A DNA stretch of 49,674 nucleotides from Ignavibacteria bacterium UBA7675 (GTDB taxonomy: Bacteria > Bacteroidota > Ignavibacteria > Kapaibacteriales > UB7675). The position numbers and the translations under genes were made by a program. The first letter of the stretch is position 1. Each line of letters opens with the position of its first letter. Positions 25,611-33,320 of this stretch are shown here, piece after piece. The stretch spans positions 1-49,674 of the forward strand of contig DLHF01000013.1 in NCBI GenBank assembly GCA_002483085.1, in the 5' to 3' direction. The notes under the pieces are model-generated. The model worked only from the letters and a program-made list of their open reading frames with translations, was not told the DNA's origin and ran no database searches.

Positions 25611-25718
25611 GTCTCTGCACCGCGCTGCAACTGCCGCTCGTGGAGTACGGCCCTCCGCCGCAATTATCATCGGCTCGTTCGCGCACTGTTCTTACAGTCA
25701 TGAGGCACGCGGACGAGC
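25611..25718 (+). repeat. Mosaic intergenic repeat, copy R5 (module C and B hairpin)
   Basis: Module C TCTCTGCACCGCGCTGCA with CGTGGAGTACGGCCCT (as in R9), then an 11-pair outer stem GCTCGTTCGCG/CGCGGACGAGC (25673-25683 and 25708-25718, one G-T pair) enclosing the hairpin ACTGTTCTTACAGT (25685-25698). No module A. It sits between the nuoD terminator and the methyltransferase gene. Confidence 0.8.
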
Positions 25719-25793
25719 GCCGAGAGCCTGCTCGCGTGCCACCTATGTGCCGCCATTGCACTTCCGGTGTTTTGTCCACGTTCCGTCTATACT

Positions 25794-26378
25794 ATGATTA
25801 CTCCCTTACGTGAAGCAAAGATCAGAGCAGCTCTTGCCAAAAAGCAGCCTACTCTTACGCTTGTTCTGGAAAATATCCATGATCCGCACAATATCTCGGC
25901 TGTGCTGCGCTCCTGCGATGCCGTCGGTATAGTAGATGTATGCCTTGTATATTACGGAGGACAAGAGTTCCCGGCACTCAGCAAAAAGAGTTCTGCGGGC
26001 GCACGCAAGTGGATCGATCTTCGTGTGTTTGCTACCGTGGAAGAGTGCTTTTCCGGATTGCGCCGCGAAGGTCGAGCCATCTACACTACGCATTTGGCTC
26101 AGGGTTCAACATCGCTGTACGATCTGAACCTTACACAGCCAGTAGCTCTTGTCTTTGGCAATGAGCACAGCGGTGTTTCCGAAGAAGCGGTTCGCCTTGG
26201 CGACGGCAATTTTCTCATTCCACAAGTAGGTATGATACAGAGCCTGAACATCTCCGTGGCTTGTGCTGTAACGGTGTATGAAGCATTTCGCCAGCGCACG
26301 GCGGCGGGTATGTACGATGCACCCCAGTTCACCGAAGCGGAATTTGCCGCGAAGGTAGAGGACTGGAAACTGAGGTGA
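25794..26378 (+). CDS. SpoU/TrmH-family 2'-O-ribose RNA methyltransferase
   Basis: SAM-dependent methyltransferase with the trefoil-knot SPOUT fold. Motif 1 LENIHDPHNISAVLRSCDAVGI (catalytic Arg in the NISAVLRSCDA block), motif 2 LVFGNEHSGVSEE and motif 3 IPQVGMIQSLNISVACAV are intact. Length 194 and motif 1 spacing point to the TrmH branch (Gm18 of tRNA) rather than RlmB, since no N-terminal L30e-like domain is present; the tRNA target is inferred. ATG 25794 precedes the usual N-terminus; the upstream start at 25767 runs out of the repeat region. Confidence 0.9.
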   Translation: MITPLREAKIRAALAKKQPTLTLVLENIHDPHNISAVLRSCDAVGIVDVCLVYYGGQEFPALSKKSSAGARKWIDLRVFATVEECFSGLRREGRAIYTTHLAQGSTSLYDLNLTQPVALVFGNEHSGVSEEAVRLGDGNFLIPQVGMIQSLNISVACAVTVYEAFRQRTAAGMYDAPQFTEAEFAAKVEDWKLR

Positions 26379-26522
26379 ATCCTATCACGATGAACTCTCT
26401 TCATTCCAGAGGCGTGCGAAATGCCAAGCGAAAGACAGGTGTAGAAGCGCCACATGAGGCTTGTGGAGAAAAACAATGTGGTGAGCGCAGTAAATAACAA
26501 CCTATCGTCACTTTTATATCTT

Positions 26523-28478
26523 ATGACAATGGACACTACTCATCTTGACAAACTTGAAAAAAGGCTGTCGGATAGTACTACTGACATAGAAAGGCTACAT
26601 GCTTTACGAGCTCTTGTAGAGCATGTTTCCCCGCTTCACCCCGATAGGGCTTTGCCATATGCCAAAGAAGGGTTCGAGATTGCAGAAAGAACCGGCGACC
26701 GGCATTTGATTGGCGAGGCTCTGCACAGTTGCGCTACAGTCTATAACACTTTGCGCGATTTTACTACTTCCACTGAATATTTCAGGCGTGCGCGAGAGAT
26801 TTTTTACGAGCTTGGCAACTCGGCTATGCTGTACAAAAGCCAGGCTATGATGGCAATTGGCCTTACACGGGCGGGCGAGCTATCGCAAGCAATTGCATTG
26901 CTGGATGAGTGCCGCCAATACTGGGAGTCGGTGAATAATCGCCACGAACAGGCTATTGTCATATCATTTACTGGCCAGGCTTTTTACAATCTTGGCGATT
27001 ATCCGGCGGCAGTAGCCAGGCTGCTGGAGGCTGTGGAAGTCTTGGAAGAAGCAGAGGATTGGAGGCGCGTATGCCAGTGTTATAATTTTTTAGGCGTTGT
27101 CTATGCAGCACTTCGCGAAGTGGCGATGATTCGCCACTACTTCGACAAACACCTCGCTGCTGCAAACCAATGGGGATATCTACCCGAGCAGATTGGTGCC
27201 TTGCAAAATCTGATGGTCTGGTGCAATAATGAAAACAGACCGGACGAAGCGCTTGCTTTCTACCGGCAGGCCGAAGCGCTGGATCCCCGGCATGAATTTA
27301 TCCATACATCGCTGGTACTAGCTTCTATTTACAGTCAAAAAGGCGAGTACCGAAAGGCTCTTCGGGTGTGCCATGAGGAACTGAAAAAGCTCATGAGCCA
27401 CAACCAAAAGCGCGATGTGATGAATACGCTGTTTATGATGGGGCATTTATATGAGCTGTCTGGACAGGTTACTCGTGTAATACAAATCTACGAACAGATT
27501 GCCGAGATAAGCCAGGATATCGGCAACACGGAACGTCTGCTTGAGAGCTATCTGCGCTGTGCTCAGTTCTGTGAGACAAAAAAGCGGTATCGGCTGGCTA
27601 CGCAGTACTTCTCAAAATATACTAAGCTGAGACGCGATGCGGAAGAGCAGGAAAAACAAAAAGTCATTGCTGAGTTGCAAGCGAAATTCGATGTGCAAAG
27701 CGCCGAGCGTGAAAAAGAGCTTTTTCGCGTCAAAAATGTGGAACTCACCGGAGCTTTGGACGAAGTGCGCCGCCTGAACGAGAATCTGACGAAACTGAAC
27801 GATGAGAAAAATGAAGTGCTGGGCATTGTAGCCCACGACCTGAAAAGTCCGCTGTCGGGTGTGCGGATGGTGGCCTCACTTGTAAAAGAACACTACAGGC
27901 ATATGCCAGAAGCTGAAGTCGAAAAGCAGCTCGAAACAATTGTCGATTCAACCGAGCGGATGTTGCTGATTTCCTCGAATCTCCTCAGGGCGCAACGGAT
28001 CGAGACTGGCGATGTATTTGGTGTATCGGAGCGCGTGGAGGTCTGTGGTATAGTGCAGCGCCTCGTAGAGAGTTATCGTTCGGTAGCAAAAGAGAAACAG
28101 ATCACTATCGAATTTGCAGGCGAGCCAGTAATCGTGGTATGCAGCGAGGAAGCGCTGCGCCAGGCTGTAGAAAATCTTATCAGCAATGCCGTGAAGTTCA
28201 CGCCACATAGGCAGCGCGTTCGTGTGAGTGTAAAAAAGCGCGGCAGCAAGGCGCTGGTCGAGGTATCAGATGAAGGGCCGGGGATCAGTAAATCGGAGCG
28301 GAAGAAGTTGTACGGGAAGTACAGTCGGCTGAGCGCACGCCCGACGGGAGGCGAGAGCACGACGGGTTTGGGCTTATGGATTGCCAAAAAAGCAGTAGAG
28401 GCGATACATGGCCGGATACGCTGCACATCTGAGCCGGGCAGCGGAACAACATTCCGAATAGAATTATCCTATTCGTAA
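26523..28478 (+). CDS. Cytoplasmic TPR-containing sensor histidine kinase
   Basis: No membrane helix or signal peptide is visible. The first ~390 residues are tetratricopeptide-type helical repeats (for example AIVISFTGQAFYNLGDYPAAVARLLEA), then a coiled coil (EEQEKQKVIAELQAKFD...) leads into the HisKA domain with phospho-acceptor His in IVAHDLKSPLSG. The HATPase_c domain has N box ENLISNAVKFTP, G1 DEGPGIS and G2 TGLGLWIAKK. There is no adjacent response regulator. The start is uncertain: ATG 26523, ATG 26529 and 26454 lack a clear ribosome binding site. Confidence 0.9.
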   Translation: MTMDTTHLDKLEKRLSDSTTDIERLHALRALVEHVSPLHPDRALPYAKEGFEIAERTGDRHLIGEALHSCATVYNTLRDFTTSTEYFRRAREIFYELGNSAMLYKSQAMMAIGLTRAGELSQAIALLDECRQYWESVNNRHEQAIVISFTGQAFYNLGDYPAAVARLLEAVEVLEEAEDWRRVCQCYNFLGVVYAALREVAMIRHYFDKHLAAANQWGYLPEQIGALQNLMVWCNNENRPDEALAFYRQAEALDPRHEFIHTSLVLASIYSQKGEYRKALRVCHEELKKLMSHNQKRDVMNTLFMMGHLYELSGQVTRVIQIYEQIAEISQDIGNTERLLESYLRCAQFCETKKRYRLATQYFSKYTKLRRDAEEQEKQKVIAELQAKFDVQSAEREKELFRVKNVELTGALDEVRRLNENLTKLNDEKNEVLGIVAHDLKSPLSGVRMVASLVKEHYRHMPEAEVEKQLETIVDSTERMLLISSNLLRAQRIETGDVFGVSERVEVCGIVQRLVESYRSVAKEKQITIEFAGEPVIVVCSEEALRQAVENLISNAVKFTPHRQRVRVSVKKRGSKALVEVSDEGPGISKSERKKLYGKYSRLSARPTGGESTTGLGLWIAKKAVEAIHGRIRCTSEPGSGTTFRIELSYS

Positions 28479-28483
28479 CAGCG

Positions 28484-29353
28484 TTACAGGCGCCGCGAGT
28501 ACTCTTCTAAAAATTGTACTTCTTCGTCGGTAAGCGAGGCACGGCCAGATTCGCTGATTTTATCGAGTATATCGTTCAGGCGTTGTTCGTCGAGCGATGT
28601 GTCGTTTTGTTCGGAATACAGAGGAGTCGTTTGCACGGCTTTACCTTTTAACGGTGAGAATTCAGTTCGTGTTTTTCGGACAACAGGCGCTACTGGCCTG
28701 GATACCGGCTGTACCGGGACTTTTGCGCGCGATTTCATAATATCGGCCAGCAGGGGAATACGATATTTCCGGAAGTACACATGGGCAAATGCCAGTCCGA
28801 ATATGATTCCCGCCACATCACCAGTGAGAAAGACTGAAAGCGATAGATCACTTTTGGCAACGGCAACTATCCCCGGCATAATAGAGAACACCGCAAAAAT
28901 CAGAGAAAATACCCAAGCGCGAATAGCGATAATCCCAAAGAGCGAAAATTCTGCATTAGGATAGACATAGGCAAAGGTTGCAAGCAGAGCCAGAGCGTAA
29001 GCATACGGGCCTGCCAGAGAGGATATGTTGCCGTACATCAATACTGTGTACACTACAGCATGAAGCAGAAAGAATCCTATAGTCAGCCGTAGGAACCTAC
29101 CGGGCTGCATCAAATGCTCGATCTCAGGACCAAAAAAATACAGCAACATGCTTGCAGAGAGCAGCCTCCAAAAATCAATGCCGAAAAAGGGATAGCTCAG
29201 CAGACGCCACAATTCATAATTGCCCACTACTTTATTTGGATCCAGGGCTGTCCATTCTGCAAGATTATATGGCAACGCAGTATCCAGCAGGAATCCGATC
29301 CCGCAGAGCAGCAGCACGCGGTGTACTGTGGGCAATGTTTTCCAGAACTGCAT
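28484..29353 (-). CDS. Rhomboid-like membrane protein lacking both catalytic residues
   Basis: Six-helix rhomboid fold with the WRLLSYPFFGIDFWRLL entry segment. The active-site motif GxSG is replaced by S-L-A-G (residues 112-115, Ala for the catalytic Ser) and the catalytic His of the last helix by Asp179 in GDVAGIIFG, so it should be proteolytically dead. The C-terminal ~30 residues (LNDILDKISESGRASLTDEE) form the soluble tail common to Bacteroidota rhomboids (DUF6576-like). It lies 9 bases after the heme lipoprotein gene on the same strand. A scaffolding or chaperone-like role for membrane proteins is an inference. Confidence 0.85.
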   Translation of the reverse strand: MQFWKTLPTVHRVLLLCGIGFLLDTALPYNLAEWTALDPNKVVGNYELWRLLSYPFFGIDFWRLLSASMLLYFFGPEIEHLMQPGRFLRLTIGFFLLHAVVYTVLMYGNISSLAGPYAYALALLATFAYVYPNAEFSLFGIIAIRAWVFSLIFAVFSIMPGIVAVAKSDLSLSVFLTGDVAGIIFGLAFAHVYFRKYRIPLLADIMKSRAKVPVQPVSRPVAPVVRKTRTEFSPLKGKAVQTTPLYSEQNDTSLDEQRLNDILDKISESGRASLTDEEVQFLEEYSRRL

Positions 29354-29362
29354 GGTTTTGGT

Positions 29363-30775
29363 CTATCGAATAAGTAGATAAATGACTTCTGGACTGCTTC
29401 CAAAATGAGAAGGTGCGGGTTTCTGCTGTAGTGCCGAATATTCAAACCGTGCGTACTTGCGCGTATTGTCGAAGTATGCAAATGCAAACGGTATGTCCGA
29501 ATTGCGTACAAACTGCGCATCGTCGGCATTGCCAGTGTTTAGTCGGCGTTTGATCTCTACAGTCCATCCGCTGCCCGAGTAGACTCCGCGAGCTTCTACA
29601 TTGTTTCTACTGGAGGCACCTGTTTCGGCGCGGAGCAGCCAGCCGGGTACGATATCGCCCACTGCCCAGGGTGCACCTGTTGCAGGATTGGGATTGAGGG
29701 GGGTAAATTGTACGGATGTTGCCTCCCAGATGTGTTGTGCAAAGTTCCAGCCGCGATTAGTACCGCCAGCTACATTTACAGGTGTAGTTGCCCCGGCTTT
29801 TGCGAAATTTGGCACGGCAAATTCAGCGCCTACATCCGAACGCCGCTCATTGTGAAATGTATTGCCATTGTTGCCAAATGCGTATTGGTCGTCGGCGTAT
29901 CCCTGCGGGTTGGTGATTCCTGCCTGCCAGTACCACAAGTCGATCATACCATTGCCCGGATAGCTGCCGCTTTCGTAGTTGAGCAGCGACTGAGCTTGAT
30001 GGCAGGCTACATTGCAGCCGGCAGTAGCAAAGGTCTGTGATGGCGAACTGCCGTAGACATCGGCTGTGGCAGCGAACATGAAGCTAAAAGCATCTTGGCC
30101 ATTGGTATTGAGCGTCCAATCCGATTCTGTACTTGGGTCGCCACCTTTGAACTGTAGTTGGCTGGGCGAGTTATTTTGCGTTGGATCGTCGACATGCACA
30201 AGAAGATACAGGTACGTACCATCGTTGACCGATTGGATGCGCGCGCGGTACGAGTTCTGCGGTGCTCCGGCCTGCACTTGTGCAAGATCGAGTACAAGCT
30301 CCTGTGCGCCAGCCCATACAGCGTCATCGCTGGCACCATCAATTACTGGCGCTTGCTGAGCATAATCGCTTGTAAGAGAAAGGTCGTAAGGTGCCGATGG
30401 GTCTATTCCTTTGCCCGACAGCGCGACTGTAACAGAGGCATCAGAGCCTATCTGCATTTCAGCCGAATAATGGCGTTTCTGCTCCGGAGCAAACTCGACA
30501 ACCACACTATCTTCTTCACCGTCTAACAACACGGCAGGCTGGTACACCACGCGGAAAGATGAGGCATCCGTACCAGTGATCGAGGGAATAGGGTATTGTA
30601 GAATTCCTGACGTGTTTACTATCATCAGGGTAAGGCGCTGTGTTGTCGAGATATTAATATCGCCGAAATCCAGCGACGACGGAGAGACGGTAAAATCAGT
30701 ACTGCCCACAGAATCGAATTCGCATCCCCACAGAGCGAGCAGAGCAATACATACTACGACCGGAATGTGCCTCAT
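29363..30775 (-). CDS. Lipoprotein with ethylbenzene-dehydrogenase-like heme domain and CX3CH motif
   Basis: A lipobox (ALLALWGC, Cys18) is followed by an Ig-like choice-of-anchor/HYDIN-type domain (about 27-122) and, from APVIDGASDDAVWAGA (about 142) to the end, a domain resembling EB_dh/DOMON cytochrome-b-type heme modules. Within it, CNVACH (C254, C258, H259) is a CX3CH variant of the c-type heme motif. A periplasm-facing electron-transfer role is inferred. ATG 30775 is chosen for the lipobox and a GGGGGG site upstream. It is co-directional with the rhomboid gene. Confidence 0.78.
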   Translation of the reverse strand: MRHIPVVVCIALLALWGCEFDSVGSTDFTVSPSSLDFGDINISTTQRLTLMIVNTSGILQYPIPSITGTDASSFRVVYQPAVLLDGEEDSVVVEFAPEQKRHYSAEMQIGSDASVTVALSGKGIDPSAPYDLSLTSDYAQQAPVIDGASDDAVWAGAQELVLDLAQVQAGAPQNSYRARIQSVNDGTYLYLLVHVDDPTQNNSPSQLQFKGGDPSTESDWTLNTNGQDAFSFMFAATADVYGSSPSQTFATAGCNVACHQAQSLLNYESGSYPGNGMIDLWYWQAGITNPQGYADDQYAFGNNGNTFHNERRSDVGAEFAVPNFAKAGATTPVNVAGGTNRGWNFAQHIWEATSVQFTPLNPNPATGAPWAVGDIVPGWLLRAETGASSRNNVEARGVYSGSGWTVEIKRRLNTGNADDAQFVRNSDIPFAFAYFDNTRKYARFEYSALQQKPAPSHFGSSPEVIYLLIR

Positions 30776-30800
30776 TCTGCCCCCCGGCGCTTTTGAATGC

Positions 30801-30835
30801 AAAAAAAAAGCCTATTCCTTCTTACAGAATAGACT
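30801..30835 (-). terminator. Intrinsic terminator after nuoE
   Basis: On the minus strand CTATTC and GAATAG (30832-30827 with 30817-30812) form a stem with a nine-base loop, followed by a run of nine T. It ends the transcript coming from nuoE before the heme lipoprotein gene starts at 30775. Confidence 0.75.
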
Positions 30836-30868
30836 GTAAAAACTGCTGATGTACTGCTAGTGTGTTCT

Positions 30869-31345
30869 TTACTTAACCACCTGTTGCAGCAGTGACTGGG
30901 CTTTGTCCCGGTTGAGGTCTTCATAATAATCCTCGTTTATGGCGATCATCGGTGCACCACCACAGGCGCCCATGCACTCAACTTCTTCCAGCGACACTAA
31001 TCCATCGTTCGTGCGCTCGTTATGGCCGATGCCGTATTTTTCTTTGACGAAGTCGTAAAGCTCTTCGCCGCCACGGAGCATACAGGACACATTTGTGCAC
31101 ACCTGGATGTGATATTTGCCCATGGGTTTTTTGAAATACATGGTGTAGAATGTTGCCACACCAAGCACATGTGCATAGGGGAGGCCGAGCAATTCAGCTA
31201 CGTATTTCATCACGTCTTCAGAGAGCCAGCCAAACTTGTGTTGCGCCATCCACAGAACGTGCATAACGGCGGCTTTGGGCTCGGGATAACGTGCTTTATG
31301 TTGTTCAACTTCTGCCAGTTCTTCGGGAGAAAAAGCGATTGCCAT
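30869..31345 (-). CDS. nuoE: NADH-quinone oxidoreductase subunit E (24-kDa subunit)
   Basis: Thioredoxin-like [2Fe-2S] subunit of the NADH-dehydrogenase module of complex I. Ligand cysteines C83 and C88 (CTNVSC) and C124 and C128 (CMGAC) are present; GWLSEDVMKYVAELLG and VATFYTMYF are typical. ATG 31345 is chosen over a TTG frame start 15 bases earlier. Normally nuoE precedes nuoF; here it follows hpnD by 80 bases and is closed by a terminator, with nuoF absent. The same fold also serves electron-bifurcating hydrogenases and formate dehydrogenases, which remain an alternative. Confidence 0.92.
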   Translation of the reverse strand: MAIAFSPEELAEVEQHKARYPEPKAAVMHVLWMAQHKFGWLSEDVMKYVAELLGLPYAHVLGVATFYTMYFKKPMGKYHIQVCTNVSCMLRGGEELYDFVKEKYGIGHNERTNDGLVSLEEVECMGACGGAPMIAINEDYYEDLNRDKAQSLLQQVVK

Positions 31346-31425
31346 AAGGGATATGACCAATAATGAGAGAAGAAAACGGCTATGCGCGTAAAATTACGAA
31401 AACAATCGCTTTCTGCGAAAGAAAA

Positions 31426-32316
31426 TCAGGCAGTACGGCGCATCAGAAAGCGGGTTTTCATCCATAGCCGCAAGGCTATCAGCACTTTATGGGGTGTTGA
31501 CACCGAAATTTTCCTGCGGTACACATTGTACTCCTGGAGTTCGATCTTTTCTAAGAGCCTGTAGTAAATGGCATCCATAATTTCGGCGGCAAACATCGTA
31601 ATTCGCTCGTCCGGTCGCAGAGCTGCTCTGGCCTTGTGGAAGTATTCTCGCACACGGCGGGTTTCAAAGCTCATAAGCTCGATAAAGTTGTCGTTGTAGA
31701 CTTCGTTTTCGAGGTCTTCCTGCGAGTAGTCGAAACGGCGCAGATCTTCTTGTGGAAGGTAAATACGCCCGCGTTCCTTGTCCTGCCGAATGTCTCTCAG
31801 GATATTCGTCATCTGCAATGCGTAGCCGAGGTTAACGGCGTATTCGCGGGTTTCGTCGTACTTATAGCCAAAAATCTCAATGCACATCAGCCCTACAACG
31901 CTTGCTACACTGTAGCAGTATTCTTTCAGTTCTTCAAATGTTTCATAGCGCGACTGGATAAGATCGCGTTCGCAGCCATCGATCAGCATGTGCAGGTACT
32001 GCCGGGGAATGGCAAATCGGTGTACTACAGCCGATAGCGGGAGCAGAATTGGATGGTTCGAGGTACCGCTGTAGCACTTATCTACTTCGTTGCGCCACCA
32101 CATCAGGCGCTCGCGTTTACGGTGTATAATGTCTTCGCTGTTGTTCTGTGGGTCGGCGTCGACAATGTCATCTGTATAGCGACAAAAGGCATACACACGG
32201 TGCATCGCCTCGCGCTCGTCCCGGGGCAGGAAGGAGAATGAGTAGAAAAAGTTCGTGGTGCTTTGTTGTGGAACAGTCAGGATCTGCTCGTCTTCCGGGA
32301 GTATCAGGTTGCTCAT
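31426..32316 (-). CDS. hpnD: Squalene/phytoene synthase family protein, HpnD-like
   Basis: Head-to-head prenyl synthase. Both aspartate motifs are intact: RYTDDIVD (first) and NILRDIRQDKERGRIYLP (second). The order behind an HpnC-like gene supports HpnD, which makes presqualene diphosphate from two farnesyl diphosphates; a phytoene synthase (CrtB) role cannot be excluded from sequence alone. Length 296. It starts 15 bases downstream of the hpnC gene, so they form one transcript. HpnE is not in the window. Confidence 0.82.
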   Translation of the reverse strand: MSNLILPEDEQILTVPQQSTTNFFYSFSFLPRDEREAMHRVYAFCRYTDDIVDADPQNNSEDIIHRKRERLMWWRNEVDKCYSGTSNHPILLPLSAVVHRFAIPRQYLHMLIDGCERDLIQSRYETFEELKEYCYSVASVVGLMCIEIFGYKYDETREYAVNLGYALQMTNILRDIRQDKERGRIYLPQEDLRRFDYSQEDLENEVYNDNFIELMSFETRRVREYFHKARAALRPDERITMFAAEIMDAIYYRLLEKIELQEYNVYRRKISVSTPHKVLIALRLWMKTRFLMRRTA

Positions 32317-32331
32317 AGTGCTGCTCCTGCA

Positions 32332-33255
32332 TCAGATAATGCGCATAAGTGCGCGTAGGAAAATTGCCGCATACTGACTTTTGTGTACTATCGGTCGGCG
32401 GTGGAGAATATTGCCTCCCATTGCCGATGTTGCGCGAAGAATTTGCCGTCCGCCCTCAATCGTTAGTGCTATTTCAAGCCGCAGTCTGCCGGATGCCAAA
32501 TGGCGCAGCAGATGCTCTCCACGACTGAATAATGGTTCAGTATATCGAACCAGCTCCTGTAGGACAGGAAGAAACTCGTCTGATAAGTTACCCGAATTCT
32601 GCTCCTGAAGCAAATCATTTGGTTCGACGCCGTGTTTTTGCAGTATCTGCCGGGGTATATAGAGCCGTCCGCGATGCCTATCTACTGAGATATCCTGCCA
32701 GAAGTTTGCAAGCTGTAGCCCTGTACAGATGTCGTCGGAATAGGGCTGTGTTACTGCACTGTACATACTAAATATGCGTAGTACAAGTTCCCCGACCGGG
32801 TTGGCCGAGCCTGAACAGTAGGAGAGTACATCGTCCCAGTGTTCGGGCTGCCGAAAAAGGACGTCTTGCCTAAAGGCATTGAGCAAGCGGATGAAGGGCT
32901 CATCGGGGATAGAGCAATGCCTGCGCGTTGCGCGGAGAGCGAGGAAAATAGGGTTGCTGCTGGCAGGAAGGGTTTCTGCTGTAAGAAGGTCTTCACAGCT
33001 ATTGAGCAGGGCGAGCCGGGTCGTATCACTGTCTAATTCGTCGGCTATGTCGTCTGCCATGCGCGAAAATGCGTACACACTAAAGAAATGCGGCTGAAGA
33101 TTGCGGGGGATAAGCAGGGAGCCAACGGGGAAATTCTCGTAGTGGGTACGAGCCAGCGAGCGGCAGAATGCATAGGCATCAGCTTCTGATGAAACTGCGA
33201 AGTCACCACCCGAAGGAGTGGTAAGCATAGAGAGTTGTTCAGCCGAAAATTTCAT
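32332..33255 (-). CDS. hpnC: Squalene synthase-like protein, HpnC-like
   Basis: Second member of the prenyl synthase family, with ENFPVGSLLIPRNLQPHFFSVYAFSRMADDIADE (first Asp motif) and LANFWQDISVDRHRGRLYIP (second motif). The opening with NFPVGS and HFFSVYAF is characteristic of HpnC, the enzyme that converts presqualene diphosphate to hydroxysqualene before HpnE reduces it. 307 residues. It precedes hpnD and follows ppiD, from which it is separated by a terminator; no promoter of the common type was seen in the 65-base gap. Confidence 0.82.
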   Translation of the reverse strand: MKFSAEQLSMLTTPSGGDFAVSSEADAYAFCRSLARTHYENFPVGSLLIPRNLQPHFFSVYAFSRMADDIADELDSDTTRLALLNSCEDLLTAETLPASSNPIFLALRATRRHCSIPDEPFIRLLNAFRQDVLFRQPEHWDDVLSYCSGSANPVGELVLRIFSMYSAVTQPYSDDICTGLQLANFWQDISVDRHRGRLYIPRQILQKHGVEPNDLLQEQNSGNLSDEFLPVLQELVRYTEPLFSRGEHLLRHLASGRLRLEIALTIEGGRQILRATSAMGGNILHRRPIVHKSQYAAIFLRALMRII

Positions 33256-33260
33256 GATCT

Positions 33261-33297
33261 AAAAAAAAGCGTCCCTTACCGCAGGGGAAAGGGACGC
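33261..33297 (-). terminator. Intrinsic terminator after ppiD
   Basis: Minus strand GCGTCCCTT and AAGGGACGC form a nine-pair stem, followed by a run of eight T residues. It lies about 25 bases after the ppiD stop and directly before the hpnC start at 33255. Confidence 0.88.
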
Positions 33298-33320
33298 CGT
33301 ACACTATGCCTTATTGCTTG

